Positions 44,730 to 54,075 of a stretch of 64,000 bases of DNA are shown one piece after another. Position 1 is the stretch's first letter, and the number at the start of each line of letters is the position of its first letter. Origin of the DNA: Bdellovibrio bacteriovorus str. Tiberius (lineage in GTDB: Bacteria; Bdellovibrionota; Bdellovibrionia; Bdellovibrionales; Bdellovibrionaceae). A program made the translations under genes and the position numbers. Where the stretch lies: assembly GCF_000317895.1 (NCBI RefSeq), contig NC_019567.1, forward strand, positions 2,294,001 to 2,358,000, read 5' to 3'. The notes under the pieces were generated by a model, which was not told the DNA's origin, did no database searches, and saw nothing but the letters and a program-made list of their open reading frames with translations.

Positions 44730-46399
44730 TTGATTTTATAGATTCGACTTTCAAATGGACGAAGCTCTCCGCCTGTAATCTGATGGTGGTCAGCCACAGA
44801 CTGATTCGCCATCAAAAGATTCGCGGAAGACAGGCTGATTCCCGGAAGATCAAACTTCGCAGGCTTCCCCGTCATGTTGGCCATCACCAGCATTTTCTCT
44901 TTTCCGTCATTGCGGGTGTAAGCATAGATCTGATCATGCTTGCCCAGCACTTCTTCATAGATTCCATAAATGAACACCGGATGAGCTTTGCGCAGACTGA
45001 TCAAATTGCGATAAAAATTCAGAACTGAATTTGGATCCTTGTCCTGAGCCGCCACGTTGATGCTCTTGTAATTCGGATTCACCTTCAACCACGGACGCCC
45101 TGTTGTGAAGCCACCTTGATCAGAAGAATCCCACTGCATTGGCGTTCTTGCATTGTCACGGGAAGCACTGGCAAGATCTGCGGTGATTTCCGCATCCGTT
45201 GCGCCCTGCTTGCGGCGAATGGTGAAAATATTTTTTGCAGAAACATCGTTAAAGTCCTCAGGCCCTGCAAAGACCGTATTGGTCATGCCGATTTCCTGCC
45301 CCTGATAAATGAACGGCGTCCCCTGCATCAGGAAATACATGGTCGCAATGGATGTCGTGCTTTCGCGCCAGAAATTCTGAACATCGCCCCATTTGGAAGT
45401 GATACGAGGCACATCGTGATTTTCCACGAACAAGGCATTCCAGCCACGGCCTTCAAGGCCTTTTTGCCAGCGGCCCAGAACTGATTTCAGTTTTGCCAGA
45501 TCCACGCGACGTTCCGGGTTTGCATCCCACAAGCCCACGTGCTCAAACTGAATGATCATGTTGAATTTCTTTTGAGCCGTGCCCACCCACTCTTCGGCAT
45601 TTTCGGCGGACACCCCGTTGGCTTCCGCCACGGTCATGATGTCGTACTTGTTGAACGTGTTGGTGCAAAGGTCTTTCAGATATTCCTGAATGCCATTCAC
45701 GTTCATGTGCTTGTCATAAGAAGGCACGTACTCAAGATTGTTCGGGTTGGGCATATCTGCAAGTCCCGGCTCTTTGCGGGCATGGCTGATGGCATCGACA
45801 CGGAATCCATCAATGCCCTTGTCCAGCCACCAGTTGATCATGTCATAGACGGCTTTACGCATGTCCAAATTTTCCCAGTTCAGATCCGGCTGTTTGCTGG
45901 AAAAAATATGCATGAAGTACTGCTGGGTCAGATCATCAAACTTCCACGCAGATCCGCTGAAAATACTTTCCCAGTTGTTCGGTTCTTTACCATTTTTTCC
46001 ATCACGCCAGATATACCAGTCGCGTTTGGAATTGTTTTTAGAGCTGCGGGATTCAATAAACCAAGGGTGCTCGTCACTTGTGTGATTCACAACCAGATCG
46101 ATGATCAATTTCATGCCACGAGCGTGAGCCTGCTGCAAAAGCTGGTCAAAGTCATTCATGGTGCCGAATTCGTGATGAATATCCTGGTAATCGCTGATGT
46201 CGTAGCCGTTGTCGTCCTGCGGGGACTTATACATCGGGCAGATCCAGATGACATTGATGCCCAGATCTTTCAGGTAATCCAATTTGGAAATCAATCCCTG
46301 CAGATCCCCCATGCCGTCGCCATTGGAGTCCTTAAAACTGCGAGGATAAACCTGATATACGACTGCCTCTTTCCACCAATTCTTCTGAACTTCGGACAC
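44726..46399 (-). CDS. GH13 alpha-glucosidase / oligo-1,6-glucosidase
   Basis: A 557-aa cytoplasmic glycoside hydrolase without a signal peptide. It has the Ca-site DSNGDGMGDL, the four GH13 regions (DLVVNHT; GFRVDAIS with nucleophile Asp202; TVAEANG with acid Glu258; FVENHD with Asp328) and a C-terminal beta domain. It hydrolyses alpha-glucosides such as isomaltose, sucrose or trehalose derivatives; the exact substrate is not readable. It uses a GTG start at 46399 with AAGGGG upstream. It lies 27 nt behind mrpG, so it may be the last gene of the Mrp operon. Confidence 0.92.
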   Translation of the reverse strand: MSEVQKNWWKEAVVYQVYPRSFKDSNGDGMGDLQGLISKLDYLKDLGINVIWICPMYKSPQDDNGYDISDYQDIHHEFGTMNDFDQLLQQAHARGMKLIIDLVVNHTSDEHPWFIESRSSKNNSKRDWYIWRDGKNGKEPNNWESIFSGSAWKFDDLTQQYFMHIFSSKQPDLNWENLDMRKAVYDMINWWLDKGIDGFRVDAISHARKEPGLADMPNPNNLEYVPSYDKHMNVNGIQEYLKDLCTNTFNKYDIMTVAEANGVSAENAEEWVGTAQKKFNMIIQFEHVGLWDANPERRVDLAKLKSVLGRWQKGLEGRGWNALFVENHDVPRITSKWGDVQNFWRESTTSIATMYFLMQGTPFIYQGQEIGMTNTVFAGPEDFNDVSAKNIFTIRRKQGATDAEITADLASASRDNARTPMQWDSSDQGGFTTGRPWLKVNPNYKSINVAAQDKDPNSVLNFYRNLISLRKAHPVFIYGIYEEVLGKHDQIYAYTRNDGKEKMLVMANMTGKPAKFDLPGISLSSANLLMANQSVADHHQITGGELRPFESRIYKIN

Positions 46400-46426
46400 G
46401 ACTCTGACCCCTTGTGAGTCTCGAAT

Positions 46427-46756
46427 TTAAACTGACGGCTCATCGGACTGCAAATCATTTCTCTTCAGCTGCAATGGGATAATCCGGGCATTGCGCACCC
46501 GTACACGCCCCATCAGATAAGAAGATACCGGAATGCCCAGGAACAGCACCAAAGCCGCCAGCCCCAACAGCCCTCCCATATAGACATCGCCAAAATGCAA
46601 AGCCGCAGCTGCGCACAAAAGCACCACTCCCAGAGTTGACGACTTCGAAACCGCCGCCATTCGCGTCAGGGTGTCCGGAAACTTGACTCCGCCTATCGAG
46701 GCCAGCAAAATCAAAAGGCATCCCAACAATAACAACACCTGCACAACGACGCTCAT
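46427..46756 (-). CDS. mrpG: Mrp-type Na+/H+ antiporter subunit G
   Basis: A 109-aa protein with three membrane helices: QVLLLLGCLLILLASIGGVKFPD, TRMAAVSKSSTLGVVLLCAAA and GLAALVLFLGIPVSSYLMGR. The FPDTLTRMAAVSKSSTLG stretch is the MnhG signature. It overlaps mrpF by 4 nt (ATGA) and is the last antiporter gene of the operon. The C-terminus is a short cytoplasmic tail. Confidence 0.93.
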   Translation of the reverse strand: MSVVVQVLLLLGCLLILLASIGGVKFPDTLTRMAAVSKSSTLGVVLLCAAAALHFGDVYMGGLLGLAALVLFLGIPVSSYLMGRVRVRNARIIPLQLKRNDLQSDEPSV

Positions 46757-47010
46757 GACAGATCCTTTTTACGTTCCAGCAAGAACACAAAGAATGTATT
46801 TGAAAGGAACGATAAAGGCGCCAGAACCAAAATCAAAGAAACTGCCTCTTCACTGTTGCTGAAAACCGCATACAACACGGCCGAGGCAATGGATACGTTG
46901 TTTAACAGATCAAACGTCATCACCCGATCCATCCAGTCAGGTCCCTTGATACAGCGATACATGGCCAGGATAGACGACAGCACCAAGGCTGCAATCATCA
47001 CGTATATCAT
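46753..47010 (-). CDS. mrpF: Mrp-type Na+/H+ antiporter subunit F
   Basis: An 85-aa protein with three helices. LSSILAMYRCIKGPDWMDRVMTFDLLNN carries the conserved GP-x-x-x-DR-(V/I)-x-x-x-D motif of MnhF. It overlaps mrpE upstream and mrpG downstream by 4 nt each. Subunits E, F and G form a small-subunit module needed for antiport by the complex. Confidence 0.93.
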   Translation of the reverse strand: MIYVMIAALVLSSILAMYRCIKGPDWMDRVMTFDLLNNVSIASAVLYAVFSNSEEAVSLILVLAPLSFLSNTFFVFLLERKKDLS

Positions 47011-47345
47011 GACTTCACCTCCCCCAGAATCAAACGCAGCTTGTGTTCAAAGCGGGACTTTAAAATCTGCATGTCCTTATCAGCATCATCGGTGTGCAAC
47101 AGGTGCACGTACAACAACCCCAAATCCAGGCGCACCCGAACCACCATGGATCCGGGGATCAGAAAGATAATCAACGACAGCCACCAGACGCCCCATTCAC
47201 TTTTGATATCCAAAGGCAGCCGCACAATTGCCGGCTTCATAGAGCGATTGGGACGAAACACCCAGGAAACAACCTGCAGCACGGCCACACAAAAATCCCA
47301 GGCAAACTTCAACAGCACTTCCAGGGTCCAAATTAAACGCATCAT
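47007..47345 (-). CDS. mrpE: Mrp-type Na+/H+ antiporter subunit E
   Basis: A 112-aa protein. The N-terminal amphipathic and hydrophobic segments are followed by VVSWVFRPNRSMKPAIVRLP and WWLSLIIFLIPGSMVVRV, the conserved 'PG-(T/S)-(V/M)' helix of MnhE, then a cytoplasmic beta/alpha part (HLLHTDDADKDMQILKSRFE). At 112 residues it is shorter than the common 160-residue MnhE, lacking the first helix region. It overlaps mrpD and mrpF by 4 nt. Confidence 0.88.
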   Translation of the reverse strand: MMRLIWTLEVLLKFAWDFCVAVLQVVSWVFRPNRSMKPAIVRLPLDIKSEWGVWWLSLIIFLIPGSMVVRVRLDLGLLYVHLLHTDDADKDMQILKSRFEHKLRLILGEVKS

Positions 47346-48802
47346 CTTAAGCCCCCTTCCATCAGTTCCTGAGCCATTCTTTCTGTCAGACTCATCAAAA
47401 ACTGAAAGCCCAGACCCACCGCTAAGATAAGCAAAGTCATCGTCAGCAGGGGTACCACCAGCCAGCGCACCCGGCCCTGCCGGTCATTTTCCGGCAGTGA
47501 AGAAACTGCCGGTTTCCAGAACACACCATTCCAGATTTTTAACATCGACATCAAAGTCAAAAGGCTGACCGCCAAGGCCATAGCCACGGCCAGCCAGCGT
47601 TCCTCCACCAAGGCTGCTTGCAGGGTTAAAACCTTTGCCCAAAAACCCGAAAGTGGTGGCACACCAATGAGCGACAAGGCCGAGAAAGCAAATACCGCTC
47701 CTAACACGGGACGGGCCTTCCATAGTCCGCCGGATTCAGAAACGAAACTAGTGCCTGTGACTTTTTCCATCGCTGCGACAGAGAAAAACAAATTCGTCTT
47801 CACCAGCATGTGGTGAATCATATAAAACACACATGCCGCAATTCCCGCGGACGTTCCCAATGACAATCCCAAGACCATATAACCAACTTGCGAAGTACTG
47901 TGAAAAGCCAAAATACCTTTCATGTTGTCACGGGAAAGAGCCCCCAGCACACCCAGGATCATCGAAATCAAAGCCAGAACATACAAAAGCGGCAGCAGTC
48001 TTTCACTGCCTGGCAATGCCGCCACCGGCACCAAAATTCGCAACAGTGAATAGACGCCCACCTTGGTCAGAAAACCTGCGAAAACTCCCGCCACTGCAGT
48101 AAGCGTCACAGGGTAAGCCGCCGGCATCCAGAAAAAAAACGGAAACAGCGCGGACTTCACCGAAAAAGCCATCACCAGACAACACAGCCCGACAACGACC
48201 CCCAGGTTCTGGCCATAGGTGCGCTGGTACTGAATCAGATCCACGATATCAAGGCTGCCAGCGGTATTATAAATAAAAGCAATGCCGATCAAAAAAGCCA
48301 CAGATGAAAGAATACTTAAGACAGCGTATTTGTAAGCCCCGGTCACCGAGGTGCGGTAACGACTCATCGCCACCAGGAAAAAAGATGACGCCAGCATCAC
48401 CTCATACCACACATACAAATTAAAAAGGTCCCCGGTGGAAAAGGCCCCAAAGACCCCCATCATCATGAAATGAAACAGACTGTAATACCCGCGCAGTTCC
48501 CACTGCCGATTTAAAAGTGCCTGCATGGACATATTCCCACATAACGCCACCAGTGAACTTCCAACCAGCATCACCCCTGCCAACAAGCCCACAGAAAATG
48601 AAATACCAAAAGGAGCCTGCCAGTTACCGATCTGCATTGTTTGAATGCCACCTTCTTCGACCCGCAAGAACAAATGCACTGACGCCGCCAGGGCCGCAAC
48701 CGATCCCGCCAAAGACACACACCGTAGCAAAATGGAATTCTTGCGACACAGATATGTCAGTATCGCCGTCACAAAACTGATCAGAACCGGAGCCACAATC
48801 AT
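47342..48802 (-). CDS. mrpD: Mrp-type Na+/H+ antiporter subunit D
   Basis: A 486-aa proton-pumping-type subunit, homologous to NuoN/M of complex I, with about 14 helices. NLYVWYEVMLASSFFLVAM has the key Glu of TM5, and FSVKSALFPFFFWMPAAYPV has the Lys of TM7 and the family motif. AFHSTSQVGYMVLGL and IHHMLVKTNLFF follow in TM8-10. It overlaps mrpC and mrpE by 4 nt on each side. Together with MrpA it forms the ion-translocating core. Confidence 0.95.
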   Translation of the reverse strand: MIVAPVLISFVTAILTYLCRKNSILLRCVSLAGSVAALAASVHLFLRVEEGGIQTMQIGNWQAPFGISFSVGLLAGVMLVGSSLVALCGNMSMQALLNRQWELRGYYSLFHFMMMGVFGAFSTGDLFNLYVWYEVMLASSFFLVAMSRYRTSVTGAYKYAVLSILSSVAFLIGIAFIYNTAGSLDIVDLIQYQRTYGQNLGVVVGLCCLVMAFSVKSALFPFFFWMPAAYPVTLTAVAGVFAGFLTKVGVYSLLRILVPVAALPGSERLLPLLYVLALISMILGVLGALSRDNMKGILAFHSTSQVGYMVLGLSLGTSAGIAACVFYMIHHMLVKTNLFFSVAAMEKVTGTSFVSESGGLWKARPVLGAVFAFSALSLIGVPPLSGFWAKVLTLQAALVEERWLAVAMALAVSLLTLMSMLKIWNGVFWKPAVSSLPENDRQGRVRWLVVPLLTMTLLILAVGLGFQFLMSLTERMAQELMEGGLR

Positions 48803-49095
48803 TCAGAATCCTCCGGCAAAAAATCCGCATCGCGGGATTTCGAATACTTAAGCCCCTGACTGGCCAGAACCAACAGAACCGCCGTCATGCCAAGACCAAT
48901 CACGATCGCCGTCAGAATCAGAGCCTGACTTAAGTGATCATCCCCTTGCGATCCGCCACTTTTTAAAATCAGCAAATTCACCGCATGGCCCAATACGCTC
49001 AAGCCCAGAATCAAAGTCAGCCAGTCCCTGGAAAGGATCAACCATACCCCTGCCGAAAAAAGCATGGCAATACTGAGTGAGAGGAAATCAATCAT
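48799..49095 (-). CDS. mrpC: Mrp-type Na+/H+ antiporter subunit C
   Basis: A 98-aa, three-helix protein homologous to NuoK: LSIAMLFSAGVWLILSRDWL, TLILGLSVLGHAVNLLILKSG and SQALILTAIVIGLGMTAVLLV with the conserved DPL/SQAL-ILTAIVI stretch. Four-nt ATGA overlaps connect it to mrpA-B upstream and mrpD downstream. Confidence 0.94.
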   Translation of the reverse strand: MIDFLSLSIAMLFSAGVWLILSRDWLTLILGLSVLGHAVNLLILKSGGSQGDDHLSQALILTAIVIGLGMTAVLLVLASQGLKYSKSRDADFLPEDSE

Positions 49096-51710
49096 ACGTC
49101 CCTCCTCAAAAAGGCGAAAAACAAACTTGTTCCCATACCCAGCACCAGCAGATAAACGCCCACATCAAACAACAAGGGAGTTCCCAGAAATGCCAAAGAT
49201 CCGGGCAGCCACACCGCCGTCAAAAAAGGCTTTCCTAAAAACAGCGGCGCCAAGCCCGCAGCAAGGGCCACCAACAGTCCGGCACAGATCCAGCTGACGG
49301 GTTTCATCACCAGCACCTTGCGGGCCCACTCCTCGCCAAATACCAGACCATAAAATGTGAACGAGATCGCCAGCACCAGGCCCGCGATAAATCCTCCGCC
49401 CGGAGTGTTGTGACCCCGCAAAAGAATAATCAAAGAAATCAGAGTGAATAACGGCGCCATCACCCGCACGGAGGTGTGTAAAATACTGGACGGTCGCAAA
49501 GTCAAATTCAGTCTGCGTCGTCGCAACAGCATAAAGTGAACACCCATGCCGACAATTCCCAACACCGTGATTTCACCCAAAGTATCCATCGCCCGGAAGT
49601 CGACCAGAATCACATTGACGACATTTTGCCCCTTCCCCAATGGCAGGGCATTATCCCGATAAAAATCCGCCACTCGGGAAGAAAGCTTGCCGTCAGCCAT
49701 GACACCGCACAAAAGCAAAGCGCCGACAAAAGCCCCTGCCGTCACCACCCCACGCACACTTCGGTACAAAATGCTAAAGCCCGACGGATTCGGCCGTAGA
49801 AAAACCAATGACAACGTCAAGACCACAACAGAAAGTGTTTCCACCGCCATCTGAGTCATGGCCAGATCCGTGGCGCCCACGCTGAGGTAAAACAGACTGA
49901 TCGCAATGCCGACGACTCCCAAACCCACCACTTTCAAAAGTGGCTTCACACTGATCAGTATCGGAATCAAGCCCAGGACGACCAGCACAAACGGAATGAT
50001 CTGAAAAAGAACCAACTCGTCCGTTTTCAGCGATGGCGCATATTCCTGCAAAGGCAAAACCCATGGCAGTATCAGGCAGGGCACCATCAGCATCCACAGA
50101 ATATAAAAACTCAAGCGCCCGCTTTGCAGGCGATCCATGATTTTTTTAGCGAGAGTCCCCATATAACCCACGCGTGGTGAAGGTTTGTACAAGCCCTTCA
50201 GCCACACGGCGGCCTTGGTGACGACACCGGCATAACGGGCGGCAAGAACTGTTCCCAGTCCAAAAGAAATCAGACTCAGAATCAACGCAAGATTCACCCC
50301 GGTCCACATTTCAAGATTCACGTCCACATCACGAAGCACGATGGCTGACACCACGGGGTTTAAAAAATACTTATTGATATCTGCCAGGAAAAACCCGGCC
50401 ATCCAGCCACCCGTGGCCAACAACAACGGTGGCCCCCACATGCTGACATGGACTTCATGCAGAATCTGACGGTCTTCCTGCCGCGCAAAGATCACCACAA
50501 TCAGACGATAACCCACGACGATGGACATGATACTGGCCCCAAGTAATGCCAGTACCAGAAACGACCCGGGAAACTTTAAAGCCAGTGCGGATTTGAACAG
50601 ATATTCTTTACTTAAAAAACCCATGCTGAATGGAAGACCCATCATCGATCCCAGCGCCATCAACAATGCCAACGACGTCAGCGGCATACGACGATAAAGA
50701 CCCGATACATGATCCAGACTGCGCCCGCCCATTTGTTTGTCGATGTTTCCCACACACATGAACAGACTGGCCTTGTAAAAAGAATGCGCCAGAATGTAAG
50801 AAAAGAACGCCTTCCAGGAATAAGCCTCATGCAATCCCACGAGCATGCACATCCCCCCCAGTGAGCTGACAGTGGTCCATGCGAACAATTGTTTCAGGTC
50901 GGTCTTGGTCAAGGAAACAATCATACCCCAGATCAGGGTTGCAGCTCCAACAAACCCCAGCGTCATCAGCCAATCCAGATTTTTATCAAATAGAGGGCTG
51001 AATCTTGCCAGTAAGAACACGCCGAGCTTTACCATCGTGGCTGAATGCAGATAGCAGCTGGCAGGTGTGGGCGCCACCATGGCTCCGGGCAGCCAAAAGT
51101 GAAAGGGAAATTGTGCCGACTTGATCATGGCAGCAATCATGATCATCAGCATGCTCAGCTGACTGTGCTGATATTCGGTGTGGCCATATAAAATTTCAAG
51201 CAACGAGTTGCTTCCCGAAGCTTGTGACAGCATCAACAAAGCCAGAAGCAGACAAAGCCCGCCTGCGACATTTAAAACCAGCGCCTGCTTGGCTCCTTTA
51301 CGAACATCAGGATCGGTGAATTTAAATCCGATCAGCAAAAATGAACACAATCCCGTGGCTTCCCAAAAGCCATAGAATACAAAAATATTATCAGCCCAAA
51401 GAACCCCGAGCATGCAGCCGGTGAATGCAAAAAACAGCGGAAAGAATCTGCGCCGTTCCAAGGTCTTAAAATAAGTACCGGCATACACACAGACACACAC
51501 ACCGATCCCCGTCACAATGCAGGCAAAAAAGTCTGACAACCCGTCACGGGGAAAAGGCCAGGACTGTTCGATGAAGGGTTTTAAGCTTTCCCCAAAGGCT
51601 CCCAGATACGGCAAGACAAACAGCACTCGCCATATGGCCGCCGGTAGCCGCAAACACAATGAAGCAGTCAGTGCTAAAAGGAAAAACAAAATCACCCAGT
51701 ACATCAGCAT
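49092..51710 (-). CDS. mrpA: fused Mrp-type antiporter subunits A and B
   Basis: An 872-aa membrane protein. Residues about 1-480 are the NuoL-like core (WEATGLCSFLLIGF; SAQFPFHFWLPGAMVAPTPAS; YLHSATMVKLGVFLLAR; ILAHSFYKASLFM). A lateral helix region and the DUF4040-like ATDLAMTQMAVETLSVVVL follow at about 610-640. The C-terminal ~140 residues are a MrpB (MnhB) domain (SVRVMAPLFTLISLIILLRG, TPGGGFIAGLVLAISF). This A-B fusion defines PhaAB-type, six-gene group-2 Mrp operons. ATG 51710 is chosen: GAGG lies 5 nt upstream, while GTG 51716 would overlap that site. Confidence 0.94.
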   Translation of the reverse strand: MLMYWVILFFLLALTASLCLRLPAAIWRVLFVLPYLGAFGESLKPFIEQSWPFPRDGLSDFFACIVTGIGVCVCVYAGTYFKTLERRRFFPLFFAFTGCMLGVLWADNIFVFYGFWEATGLCSFLLIGFKFTDPDVRKGAKQALVLNVAGGLCLLLALLMLSQASGSNSLLEILYGHTEYQHSQLSMLMIMIAAMIKSAQFPFHFWLPGAMVAPTPASCYLHSATMVKLGVFLLARFSPLFDKNLDWLMTLGFVGAATLIWGMIVSLTKTDLKQLFAWTTVSSLGGMCMLVGLHEAYSWKAFFSYILAHSFYKASLFMCVGNIDKQMGGRSLDHVSGLYRRMPLTSLALLMALGSMMGLPFSMGFLSKEYLFKSALALKFPGSFLVLALLGASIMSIVVGYRLIVVIFARQEDRQILHEVHVSMWGPPLLLATGGWMAGFFLADINKYFLNPVVSAIVLRDVDVNLEMWTGVNLALILSLISFGLGTVLAARYAGVVTKAAVWLKGLYKPSPRVGYMGTLAKKIMDRLQSGRLSFYILWMLMVPCLILPWVLPLQEYAPSLKTDELVLFQIIPFVLVVLGLIPILISVKPLLKVVGLGVVGIAISLFYLSVGATDLAMTQMAVETLSVVVLTLSLVFLRPNPSGFSILYRSVRGVVTAGAFVGALLLCGVMADGKLSSRVADFYRDNALPLGKGQNVVNVILVDFRAMDTLGEITVLGIVGMGVHFMLLRRRRLNLTLRPSSILHTSVRVMAPLFTLISLIILLRGHNTPGGGFIAGLVLAISFTFYGLVFGEEWARKVLVMKPVSWICAGLLVALAAGLAPLFLGKPFLTAVWLPGSLAFLGTPLLFDVGVYLLVLGMGTSLFFAFLRRDV

Positions 51711-51885
51711 CAGCACCTCTTTTGTTTACCTTCTAAAGTGTTCCTAAGATTGGGGATTCAAACAACTTTGAATGAAATCTTCGGGATAAAATCAAAGGCA
51801 CTTTCACAGGTCCCCATAGGACCCGATGGCCCTCGTTTTGCTTTGCAGTATTCTTGAACTTTTCCGTCTCTGGAAGTGAGGTCTT

Positions 51886-52986
51886 ATGCACGCTCTAATG
51901 CGATATATGGCATTTGGGCTGGCCCTGTTGCAATTGCAAGGCGCCAGCGCCAGCAATTTTCGTAACCCTGCCAGCAATTTAACACCAGAGCCGTTCTATC
52001 AATCCGCCCCAGCGGCCAAAGATCCAGTGGCAGAACTCATTGAGAATCCTTATCACAAGTATTTTACCAAAGCCGATATCGAACGAATCAGCCAGCAAAT
52101 GCGTGAAGAAGAACGTCGCAAACAACGCTTGATCAAAGGGCAGCTGATCATGGTCGACACTCGTGACCAGGACGCTTGCCTGAAAATTCAGGATCAGCTG
52201 ATCAGCAATAGACAATTTAAAGCCGTGAATGACGTCAAAGGCCTTTGTGTGCAGGACAACACTAAACCAATCGCCAGTGTGATGGTGTTGCGCGAATCCG
52301 ACGAAATCGAATGGCAGCGTGAAGTGGATATCAGCGGCCTGACTTCAGATCAATCCAACCTTTACACCAGCACACGCAACGTGGCCTTGGGTGCCGTGGG
52401 TGTTGCGGGCTTGCTGTACATGATGCCTGAAAGCGTGACTAAATGGGACAAAGAGAAAATGAAAAACCTGGGCAAGAACTGGCAGGAAAATGTCAAAGAA
52501 GGCCCGGTGATGGACAAGGATGACTGGGCAATCAATTATATCGGCCACCCCTATTCCGGCGCTATCTACTATCAGGTGGCACGTCATGCGGGCGTGGGTC
52601 CGATGGGATCTTTTGGTTATTCCGTGCTGATGTCGACGTTCTTCTGGGAATATGGTGTGGAAGCCTTTGCTGAAAAGCCGTCTCTTCAGGATCTTTTCAT
52701 CACACCGATCATTGGATCCATCATGGGTGAACTGTTCTATCGTGCAGAAATGAAGATTCAGAGTAATGGCGGGAAAGTCCTGGGCTCCAAGAAGCTGGGC
52801 TCGGTGCTGATTGTTCTGATGAACCCGATGGGGGCCTTCAGTGACCAAATGAACAAGCTCTTTGGCAGCAAGGTTATCAAAAGTGCCAGTGCACGTTGGG
52901 TCATGCGACGCCACACCAATTCCGGCGGTCACCCCTCCGTTGAGCGCGCGCCCATCTGGGGCTTGGAACTGGAATTTAAATTCTAA
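51886..52986 (+). CDS. exported DUF3943-family protein
   Basis: A 366-aa protein with a signal peptide (ends GASAS). The middle holds a polar helical region and GAVGVAGLLYMMPESVTKWD; the later part has NYIGHPYSGAIYYQVARHAG and FWEYGVEAFAEKPSLQDL, then ITPIIGSIMGELFYR, the conserved motifs of DUF3943. Members look like outer-envelope membrane-embedded enzymes or scaffolds of unknown function. GAGG lies 4 nt before ATG 51886. It is divergent from the Mrp operon (175-bp spacer) and overlaps the HAD pseudogene by 4 nt at the 3' end. Confidence 0.82.
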   Translation: MHALMRYMAFGLALLQLQGASASNFRNPASNLTPEPFYQSAPAAKDPVAELIENPYHKYFTKADIERISQQMREEERRKQRLIKGQLIMVDTRDQDACLKIQDQLISNRQFKAVNDVKGLCVQDNTKPIASVMVLRESDEIEWQREVDISGLTSDQSNLYTSTRNVALGAVGVAGLLYMMPESVTKWDKEKMKNLGKNWQENVKEGPVMDKDDWAINYIGHPYSGAIYYQVARHAGVGPMGSFGYSVLMSTFFWEYGVEAFAEKPSLQDLFITPIIGSIMGELFYRAEMKIQSNGGKVLGSKKLGSVLIVLMNPMGAFSDQMNKLFGSKVIKSASARWVMRRHTNSGGHPSVERAPIWGLELEFKF

Positions 52987-53406
52987 TTTGAAAACTGCCG
53001 CTGAAGGATTTCCAAAGTGGCAGGCACTGAATTTACGGAATGAAATGATCTGAATCCCAATTTTTCCGCAGCATCCACATTAGCCTGACTGTCGTCGATA
53101 AAGACAATCTTTGACGGCGACAATCCCACTTCGTCCGCCGCCGCCAGATAAATCTCGGAATCTGGTTTTCGATGTCCCAACTCGAAACTGGTCAGAATCC
53201 GGTCAAATCTTTTCAAAACCGGAAACTGCTTCATGATGTACTCATAATGTGGAAGATTGGTGTTGGAAAGAGCGTACAGCGGACAATACCGACCATATTT
53301 GGTCTTGTCGGGCTTTATCCAAAATACCGAGCGCTTCAACTGTCTTTCGCCAGTTAATTTCTAATATGATTCCACCAATATCCAAAAAAATCGCCTGTGC
53401 CGTCAT
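52983..53406 (-). pseudogene. broken YihX-like HAD hydrolase (internal deletion and frameshift)
   Basis: Two frames hold the two ends of one HAD enzyme. From ATG 53406 the start reads MTAQAIFLDIGGIILEINW with the nucleophile motif I, in one frame to about 53340. From there another frame reads PLYALSNTNLPHYEYI (motif II), LTSFELGHRKPDSEIYLAA (motif III) and VFIDDSQANVDAAEKLG (motif IV), to a stop at 52983. Relatives such as YihX have a helical cap of roughly 60-80 residues between motifs I and II; here fewer than about 30 codons remain and the frame changes, so the cap is deleted. An active enzyme is unlikely. Confidence 0.8.
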
Positions 53407-53502
53407 ACAACGACGATACCACATTTTTGTCGAAAATGAATCTTCACAGGGTTTCAGATGACGTTTTGACAGCTTTCCCGAAAACATCTCAGATTAAAAG
53501 GT

Positions 53503-54075
53503 GTGGAACCAAACTTCGAATCCCCTCAGTCAGAACTGCCGCAAAGCCCCCATGAAAACCTGCTTGAAGCGGATGGGGCTGCATTTCCCTCATTCTGGCA
53601 GAATCTGCAAAATCAAGATGTACTTTTGGTGGGCTGGGGTCATGGCCGTCTGGCTGAAAGCCTGATTCAGGCAGGCAACACTCTGACCTGCATTGAAACC
53701 TCTTTGGATTTAATTTCCAAAGCCCGGGACTTTACAGAGTCCCATCACATGGAAATGATTCATGGGGACTTCCTGAACTTTCCGGATTTCAGTGCTCAGC
53801 AATTTTCCGCAGTGGTGACCAGTCTGGTTGCAGAACCAATCAAGGATCTTACCCATTTATGCCAGCAAGCAGTGACGGTACTGAAGAATGACGGAGTATT
53901 CTATCTGTCTGAAGTCCATCCCGAATCAGCTCCCCCCGCCAATCACATTCACGACGAAGAAGCCATTACCGTGGCGGCCACGCAGGCAGGCCTTGATCTG
54001 CAGCGCACTGAAATCAAATACAGCATGAAAGACTTGAAAGCTCTGATTCAAATGTGGGAGTTTCGCACCTCGTGA
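53503..54075 (+). CDS. SAM-dependent methyltransferase-like protein
   Basis: A 190-aa protein with a class-I methyltransferase-like Rossmann core: DVLLVGWGHGRLAESLIQAG (motif I, GxGxG-like with Trp and His), CIETSLDLISKAR (acidic end of strand 2), MIHGDFLNFPDFSAQQFSAVVTS and LKNDGVFYLSEVHP. No substrate motif is recognisable. The start is a GTG near 53503 close to AAAAGG; GTG 53501 is out of frame. Its end overlaps the convergent isochorismatase-like gene by 28 nt. Confidence 0.7.
   Translation: MEPNFESPQSELPQSPHENLLEADGAAFPSFWQNLQNQDVLLVGWGHGRLAESLIQAGNTLTCIETSLDLISKARDFTESHHMEMIHGDFLNFPDFSAQQFSAVVTSLVAEPIKDLTHLCQQAVTVLKNDGVFYLSEVHPESAPPANHIHDEEAITVAATQAGLDLQRTEIKYSMKDLKALIQMWEFRTS

Noticed and set aside
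52983..53406. Programmed frameshift in the HAD gene
   Set aside because: No slippery heptamer or downstream structure is seen, and the cap domain is missing, which a frameshift alone cannot explain.
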